Shown here: positions 57,916-64,000 of the stretch, piece after piece | How positions within the stretch are numbered: the first letter of the stretch is position 1 | Layout: every line of letters begins with the position of its first letter | Assembly (NCBI GenBank): GCA_030762935.1 | Contig: CM060900.1 | Span: forward strand, 110,946,620 to 111,010,619 | Direction: 5' to 3' | DNA length: 64,000 nt | DNA from: Hymenopus coronatus | Taxonomy: Eukaryota > Arthropoda > Insecta > Mantodea > Hymenopodidae | Notes under the pieces: generated by a model | Databases searched by the model: none | What the model saw: the letters and a program-made list of their open reading frames with translations, nothing else | Told to the model about the DNA's origin: nothing | Position numbers and translations under genes: made by a program

Positions 57916-57959
57916 GGATAGGTAGAGTCAGAGTGAAAACAGTCTGACTCTACCTATCC
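57916..57959. repeat. Perfect hairpin, 17-bp stem, 10-base loop
   Basis: GGATAGGTAGAGTCAGA (57916-57932) and TCTGACTCTACCTATCC (57943-57959) are exact complements around GTGAAAACAG. The motif CTATCCTTGTCGTA adjoining the right arm also occurs at about 57857. Confidence 0.95.
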
Positions 57960-58378
57960 TTGTCGTACACATACTTCAGTCTATACAGCTGATCCACTAT
58001 GTTGGGAGTAATGTAGGGCGAAGGCACGGGCAACTTTTAGCTGCACCTTTCTACCGTTTTTGAGAGAGGGCACACCAGGATTGATATTCACTCTCTTTCA
58101 GTTCTTTGCTAAGTACCTTAACTCCCGCTACTAATGTTGAAACATGCTCAAGCTCTAGTTTCAGTGGACATGATTTTATCTGACCTAATAGGTCACGACA
58201 GGTATTCATGTTTTGTGATCTCTGCATTAATGTGCACTATACAGACCTCCCTAGTCATTTATAGTTTTTAATACGTGTACATCAGGGATATTAGTGGTTA
58301 GAAATTGGTTACTCTAACCATCTTAAAGTAACAAACTGCTATCTTCATACGTTCCCATGAAATAACTCATCTAATTTG
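57960..58378. other. Unassigned stretch
   Basis: No feature recognised. Confidence 0.4.
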
Positions 58379-58614
58379 AAAAAAAAAAAAACCTAATAGT
58401 GTTTAACACTGCTTTTACTACTAGGCACCGCAAACGATAGCACTGGTGATACAAGAAATGAAGATGGAGCACCGTTGGAATGCGATGGTTGGGGAAACCG
58501 GAGAAAGCCCGCACCTGTGCCGCTTTGTCCACCACAAATCCCACATGCGGTAGCTTGGGATCGAACCCGGGCCGCCTTGGTGCGAGCCGAGTGGTCTAAC
58601 CAACCAGTGCGGCC
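58379..58614 (-). mobile_element. SINE family S1, full length with A-rich flank
   Basis: On the minus strand: GCCGCACTGGTTGGTTAGAC head, B box GGGTTCGATCCC, CGCATGTGGGATTTGTGGTG, GCGGGCTTTCTCCGGTTTCC, then the GTAGTAAAAGCAGTGTTAAA end. The run at 58379-58390 is A on the plus strand (T on the SINE's strand), so it is adjacent sequence and not a SINE tail. Confidence 0.9.
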
Positions 58615-60235
58615 TTTATTGGCAAATAGCTGATCATGGAACATAATGCTGTTATACCCTTTTAGTTTGTAATAATTATATTTAGTATATACTTTGTATG
58701 TGTGTATATACTGTCGAACTTCTCCATTGTGGCTTTAAAATGCATGTGTTTGTGTTGATGGGTGATAAAATGCCTTGGAGGATTGTGTCTTTGGGCTCCA
58801 AATTGGATCATACTGGTTCATAATTATCAATTCTATTCCTTTAGGCAATTGTTGGTCTTGAACGAGCTCGTATACCTTGATGGTACAGATAATTAACTCC
58901 CATGGTGAATTTCTGTGAAGTCTGAAGGGGATAATTATATAGATTCACGCTTTGTGCACCCAAAATAAGGTTCCTTAACATCTTCAAGTTGCGAAAGACA
59001 GATCATGGAGACAAAAACAAGTAACTGCCGCTTTCGTATTTCCTTGGAGAAAAATGGTAACCTTGCCATGATGAATTTTTCCTTTGTAATTGATTTCACG
59101 TAACCTGTTCTCATTTTCGGAAATCCGGAGGTAACCGCTTGAAGAAAACTGCCAATGAATAAAATAAGATTGGCGCATGGAATGTGAGCGCATTTAAACT
59201 AACAGGAAATTTATAAAACTTGAAGGAGGAAATGAAAATAAACAAAGTGTATATTAAGTCAACAAGCAGGTAAAAATTATAAATTGTACACTTTTTGTTT
59301 ATTTTCTTTTAAAGTTATACAATACTCGTGCACCAAGTTAAAACGAGTTTCAAGTCTCTTCACTTATTAGTTCTAAAGAAAATAATTATTTTATATGATA
59401 TATAAATGTGTTTTAAATGCGCCATATTGAATATTTATGAGGATTAGAGGTTAAAGGTACTGTTTTTCTATTTAGGGAAGGTGTATATCCGAAATGACAC
59501 CTGGAATTAGTAATTGCTGAGCAGAAAAGTAGGAAATTAACTTTTAATTTTACGCTCTCATATTTTTCTATTTCATAATATTATATATGGTGTTCAAATT
59601 TATTCGGCCTTTGCCGCCAGTCGTTAATCTGCGCATGACGTCGATACTTGCTAGCGAGTTTATCACGCTTTGCCTCTTAAATAAAACTAACTATGAGTAG
59701 GAGTGGATGTCGACAGTTGAGAGGTCACCTTAATGAAATGAGATTTGTATCATATCTTCCCAATATTTGCTTTTGGAACATTCACTTGCGCCTGGTAAAC
59801 GCGCAATCGCAGCATTTATGCTGATAGGTAACTTCAAATAATTGGACAGTTATGGTAACGTAGAGGGCTTTAATGGCAAAACTTCTCCATTACAATAAAC
59901 GTTTGTTCATGCTCTTTACAGCAATAAATCAAAAGTGACCCACACAGAATAAATTAAGAAAAATACACAAAAACTAAAGAACGCACAAAATATCCTGGAG
60001 GAAAACGGTTCTGCACCGCCCAGTATATCCACCTGTTTACGAAGTGGACAATGCATGCAATCCAAGCTTCAGTTCCGCACCTTCCCTTTTAGCAAGGGGC
60101 TCGCTGAACTAGAAATGACGTCATTCATTTAAACCCACTGGCGCTAAAGTCCAAATGAATTTGAAGCCCCAGTATAAGCCTAAACGGTCATTAATATAAA
60201 CCATTGGTGCAGGTTGACAGCGAATACGCAGTCGT
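58615..60235. other. AT-rich stretch without recognisable gene
   Basis: Apart from the inverted repeat at 59234-59306 nothing is recognised. Confidence 0.45.
59234..59306. repeat. Imperfect inverted repeat
   Basis: GAAAATAAACAAAGTGTA at 59234-59251 pairs with TACACTTTTTGTTTATTTTC at 59287-59306 apart from two extra bases. Confidence 0.8.
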
Positions 60236-60484
60236 GTTCCGTGTAGTGGTTACCATCTAACTTCATATACCCAAGGTCGCGGGTTCAAACTCGCGGGAGG
60301 ACAGGTGTACAAATCCTTAGCATGGCTTCCTTCGGAAGGGAAGTAAAGCCGTTGGTCCCGTGTCGTAGATTTACGGCACGTAAAAAGAACCTCGAGCCTG
60401 ATAAAGAGGCCTCTGAGCAAAATTATGCGGTCTTTCACGCCTAATTTTGAATGGGACGCTGAGAACCACAGCAATCAAAGGGCG
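60236..60484 (+). mobile_element. SINE family S3
   Basis: GTTCCGTGTAGTGGTTACCA head, B box GCGGGTTCAAACTCGC, CCTTCGGAAGGGAAGTAAAG, TAGATTTACGGCACGTAAAA, GATAAAGAGGCCTCTGAGCA and TGGGACGCTGAGAACCACAG. Confidence 0.9.
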
Positions 60485-60925
60485 TCCATAAATAACATGC
60501 CATTTATTTTAGTGCATATGTAATTTTCTTATAAATATATCCTACCCATTCGAATACAATTGAACAAGAAATACTCTAGAAGGGGATATTTTTTTTTTTT
60601 TACAAAAGTCCTAACATTTTTAAATAAGAGAAAATGTCATTGAAGAGACAAAACTTCGGAATTGCTGTGTTAGTAGACCACGCAAGGGCATTTAAAAGAC
60701 CCAAAGAGAATTAATGCTGAGCATAAAAGATAAATGAATAAGAATAAAATGTGTGCATAAAGATAAATTTCGTATTTTACATGGCTTTGTTTTTTCTAAA
60801 TTGTTACAACATTTGTGCTTTAATGTATGCAATCTAATAAAAATTATAATCTTCTGCGAAAATATCCCAATTTACAGCATGCTTGGATTGAAATTTTAGA
60901 AACAGTACGTATCTGGATAACCAAG
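60485..60925. other. AT-rich stretch without recognisable gene
   Basis: A T run lies near 60590-60601. No other feature recognised. Confidence 0.4.
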
Positions 60926-61128
60926 GGAAGTAGTTCCGCGGTAGCGTGCGGGACTCGTATTCGGCAGGTCCTGGGTTTGATTTCTGGGGCCGAACACTCT
61001 GGCCATGGCTTCTGTGTGATGTTCCATGCAGGCAATCTGAATGCTGGGGTGGTTTATCTTCTATCACGAATTTCATTTCCTTCGTTACCTATCATTTTGC
61101 TTCCCATTTCATGTCTCAAATAGGCCTA
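60926..61128 (+). mobile_element. SINE, family S4
   Basis: GGGAAGTAGTTCCGCGGTAG head (A box near GCGTGCGGGACTCG), B box GGGTTTGATTTC, CTGGCCATGGCTTCTGTGTG, GAATGCTGGGGTGGTTTATC and TTCATTTCCTTCGTTACC. Confidence 0.68.
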
Positions 61129-61588
61129 AAGGCTGCGTAGTGTTAGTAGATTTCAGAAAGATGGCGTAGATACTTCTTAGTTGGGAAATTATTTTAGACT
61201 CTGCAAGATGGCAGCCTTCTTTGAGACGCCTTCGGTGGGTCGAGTTATCCCCGGTCCGCCAGAGGGAAGACTTCTCTGAGCAATCCGCTGGTGTGACCGG
61301 ATCACCAGCTTGGAATAGCAAGGGATCTCTACGCGTCTGTCAGCCGGCCTTAGCAGCTTGCAGCTCCTTCACCTCATCCAAACCTCCTGGGAAGGTAGAC
61401 ATTAACGATCCGCGATGAGTCGAGGTTCGAAGTGTCTCTTCCTTTCCTGTTATGGGTCATAGGTAATACATATCCAAAATATATTTTATGCTTTTCCGGT
61501 GAAGCAGACATTTCACAGAACCTTCTAAATGTACAGAAACAATGGGAATAATTAATAACATGAACTCTTAGATTAAAGGTGTACCACA
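61129..61588. other. Unassigned GC-richer stretch
   Basis: 61220-61420 is GC-richer, but both strands lack recognised protein motifs. Confidence 0.35.
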
Positions 61589-61680
61589 ATTCGCTCATAC
61601 AAAATATTGGCGGGACCTGTCTTTGGTCAAGTAGTGAGACATGAAGACTAAGAGGAAAGTTGTCAGCAAAATAACGAGCG
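61589..61680 (+). repeat. Direct repeat, left copy
   Basis: ATTCGCTCATACAAAATATT, GGCGGGACCTGT, AGTGAGACATG and CAGCAAAATAAC match the segment at 62866-62957 in the same order. Confidence 0.8.
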
Positions 61681-61830
61681 AGATGTCACCGTGGTAACGT
61701 GTGCGACTCGCATTCGGGAGATTCCCGTCAACCGCATATTCTGGCTTGGAGTTTCTCGTGGCTCCCCCTGTCACTTAGGTGAATGTAGAAGTGCTTATTC
61801 TCCACGACTTCCGTTTCTTCATTTCCATTT
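61677..61830 (+). mobile_element. SINE, family S4
   Basis: GCGAGATGTCACCGTGGTAA, CTCGCATTCGGGAGATTCCC, TGGAGTTTCTCGTGGCTCCC and CTTCCGTTTCTTCATTTCC. The B box is degraded (ATTCCCGTCAACC). It begins at the edge of the direct repeat. Confidence 0.58.
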
Positions 61831-62187
61831 TATGGCATTTCCTTATCACTTTTCAGGTGTGCCTCTGGGTACGTGGTATGTGACAGTGCTGGCAGGTGGC
61901 GCGCGGATGCATTCACTTTGCGAACATTGTTCTCGGAGTTGGGTTGGCGTTGTAGTCACCGGCTCGCGGGGACGGGTACAGTTGCTGACACCTGAAGCCC
62001 GTAGTGTTGGCGGTTACCCAACGGCTGCTGGCGAGGGGATACTATAGCGTTGTTATTATATAGCGTAAGCGCTTTCGTGGCCCTCTTCCCCTCCGCTTTT
62101 CGCTCGCCGTTTAGCGGGGCTTGGGGGCGCCAATTCCCGCTCGAAGATACATTTGCGCCTCTCACCTTGATAAGTGCTAGAAGAACA

Positions 62188-62620
62188 AAAGGACCCTTTT
62201 TCTTTAATGAAACAATTAATGCAGAGCTATATCGGAGACTATTTCCACAACCATTTTGCATTCGCTTGTCGGAAAAAATACCCTATAGTTGGTTCCAACA
62301 AAATTCTGAAACAGCTCATGCGGCTACCGAACTATTAAGTGAAATAAGAAAGGCATTTCATGGCAGAATTTTAAGTGTTTGTGGCCCCCTCGTTTCTCCG
62401 ACTTTTTCTAGTTGTGATTTTTTTTTTTATTCATGGGGTTCTTTGAAAGATGTATATCGTTCTAACCCTCGTACGCTACAGGAACTTAGTGATAATATCA
62501 CGCAAGAAATCCTAAGGATTCCTGCTGCTGAGCTTCGGTGAGTGAGCGAGAACATTATCACGAGATATGCTGCCTGTTTGAGAGCAGAAGGTCAACATTT
62601 CCAGCATCAATTAAAAGGTA
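62188..62620 (+). pseudogene. Tc1/mariner transposase, C-terminal catalytic part, inactive
   Basis: The frame carries GPFFFNETINAELYRRLF, then IPYSWFQQNSETAHAATELL, FHGRILS and WGSLKDVYRSNPRTLQELSD. It ends ILRIPAAELR before a stop at 62541. Reading on in the next frame gives RYAACLRAEGQHFQHQL. These are the C-terminal half of a mariner-type DDE transposase. The second catalytic Asp, normally in QQDSATAH, is Asn. The third, normally in RSPDLSPCD, is replaced in VSPTFSSCD. A frame shift or stop separates the last 25 residues. The N-terminal DNA-binding half is missing: the sequence upstream of 62188 is GC-rich and unrelated. Confidence 0.82.
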
Positions 62621-62865
62621 TGGTTTTAGTGCGCCTCTGCCGGCACCAATTCCCCGGCGACTCTCTGTTTTGTCGCGCAGTAGAGAGTGGCCGAGAGAGC
62701 GTTTACCATATAATATAAAGCCCCTATGCTGCCGCCGGCCTACTGTTCCCTCACTCAACCCTTCCTCCTGGTGGGTGTTAGCCCGCAATAGATCTAAGTC
62801 GGTCTCTGATTGAGCTGTCCCCCGCCGTTGTCTAGCCTTTACCTTTAGTTTAAGACCTTAATAGA
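62621..62865. other. GC-richer stretch with TATA-like box
   Basis: ACCATATAATATAAAGCCCC near 62706 followed by a GC-rich segment is promoter-like, possibly part of a longer repeat that also includes 61870-62160. No further support. Confidence 0.3.
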
Positions 62866-62957
62866 ATTCGCTTATACAAAACCTTGGCGAGACCTGTTTT
62901 TATTATAGCAGTGAGTCATGGGTTTTGAGAGAGAAAGATGGCAGCAGAATAACTGTT
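62866..62957 (+). repeat. Direct repeat, right copy
   Basis: ATTCGCTTATACAAAACCTT, GGCGAGACCTGT, AGTGAGTCATG and CAGCAGAATAAC match 61589-61680. The two copies bracket an S4 SINE and the mariner relic. Confidence 0.8.
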
Positions 62958-64000
62958 AATGAAATGAAATTAATAATCTGCACAACAGTATACAACCACG
63001 GGATCTTAAAAATAATGAGGAGGTAATGGAAGCGCTACAGTTAGGACATATAGGTTATAACTACCACATTACCAGAACAAATCTACATCACATGTGCACA
63101 AATATAATCAGTATATTTCCGTATCGTCCAAAGGCGAGGAGATCTCTGGATCGTCCAAAGAAATGGTGCTGGAGGTCACTGGTCTGTGCCGGCGAGGTAT
63201 ATTTCAATGAATCGATCATTGTTGCACTTGGTGACGTCGAATAATCTGTAAATATTATCATATTAAGGATAGGATAGTAGAGATGGAATAAGTCACAAAC
63301 TGTGTTATACATGACTTCTTGTGATTGTTATTAAATTATGGACCACGCTGTTCCAAATCGACTCGCCTGAGGAAGAGTGTACGCGCGGCACTCGACTACA
63401 AAACTCGTAGCAAAGATGGAGGGAGCGCGTGACAGCCATTACGTCACTGTGCAAAGGTCTTACCACAATACTTGTGCCCTCTCAATTCATTTCCAACACT
63501 TGATTCAGCCATGACGGTAGCTCGCCCTCAATACTGCGCTTCATTGCATGCTGCAGGCGGACCGCATGTGACCTGCGAGTTACTCGCATATCTCTTGGCG
63601 TGCACCCAAGTTGGAACAGCTAGACAAAATAACCCATCCTGTTCATACTTCCAATATATTATACTATAAGAAGGAAACTGTACTCTATTAGTTCAGATTA
63701 ACACAATTTGGGTCTGAAAATGTTGCACAAATATAAGGTAAAAATGAACTTTACTACACTGTGATGCTAAAAAGAATTTACTCGTGCATTAAGCGAATGC
63801 AAAATGTATAGTGAATTTATTTTCAAGAGATACATAATCATTAGCATGCAGTGTATTAAAATGACGTCTAAGATTAAATCGTTTCAGGACTTGTAACTTT
63901 TTTGTGACAAATTAAACAAATTGCACTACTGCTACAGTCCATGAAGAATTACGCAGATCCCATTCTTAAGGAAATGGCAAATCGGAAAGTAACAAGAGCT
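62958..64000. other. Unassigned stretch to window end
   Basis: No gene or repeat family recognised. The sequence becomes AT-rich again after 63650. Confidence 0.45.

Noticed and set aside
61956..62261. 101-codon minus-strand ORF
   Set aside because: Overlaps GC-rich sequence and the mariner frame on the opposite strand, without protein-like motifs.

Overview
This is a eukaryotic, almost certainly arthropod (probably insect) intergenic window of AT-rich DNA made mostly of transposable elements. No intact host gene could be supported. The arthropod call rests on several tRNA-derived SINE families with RNA polymerase III boxes, a hAT transposase relic of the CGG-binding-protein-1-like type, a FLYWCH-type finger relic, a mariner relic, a TTAA-flanked piggyBac-type MITE and several LINE clades. 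The mix reminds me of polyneopteran insects with large genomes, but that is a weak inference.

Layout. 0-9 kb: a 199-bp tandem duplication, SINE S2 copies, a frameshifted glycoprotein-like reading frame on the minus strand (5.2-5.8 kb), a small plus-strand ORF behind a good splice acceptor (6.0 kb) and an LTR-like polyadenylation region (7.1-7.6 kb). 9-25 kb: older, mostly unique AT-rich DNA with SINE S1 copies, a 150-bp MITE, decayed reading frames at 13.6 and 15.5 kb, a 60-bp-arm hairpin (17.5 kb), a nearly full-length hAT pseudogene (19-20.4 kb) and a LINE 3' fragment (20.9-21.3 kb). 25-57 kb: dominated by one non-coding repeat, here called Element A, about 0.8-0.95 kb per copy with about 20 complete or partial copies in both orientations, some joined head to tail. 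Younger SINEs, a piggyBac-type MITE and a 5'-truncated LINE have inserted into its copies; a FLYWCH relic (37.9-38.3 kb) and a decayed LINE (54 kb) lie between them. 57-64 kb: SINE S1, S3 and S4 copies, two hairpins, and a dead mariner transposase flanked by 90-bp direct repeats.

Element A has matching inverted termini (ACTTTCTCTACA at one end, its complement at the other), a variable terminal hairpin, an internal GT microsatellite and, outside the second terminus, a short stem-loop block. No coding capacity is seen. This architecture resembles non-autonomous Helentron/HINE-type elements, but that is a hypothesis. Nested insertions give relative ages: Element A copies are oldest, then SINEs S1 and S2, the TTAA MITE and the truncated LINE. 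Nothing here forms an operon or pathway; the interest is in repeat architecture and in the unassigned glycoprotein-like frame.
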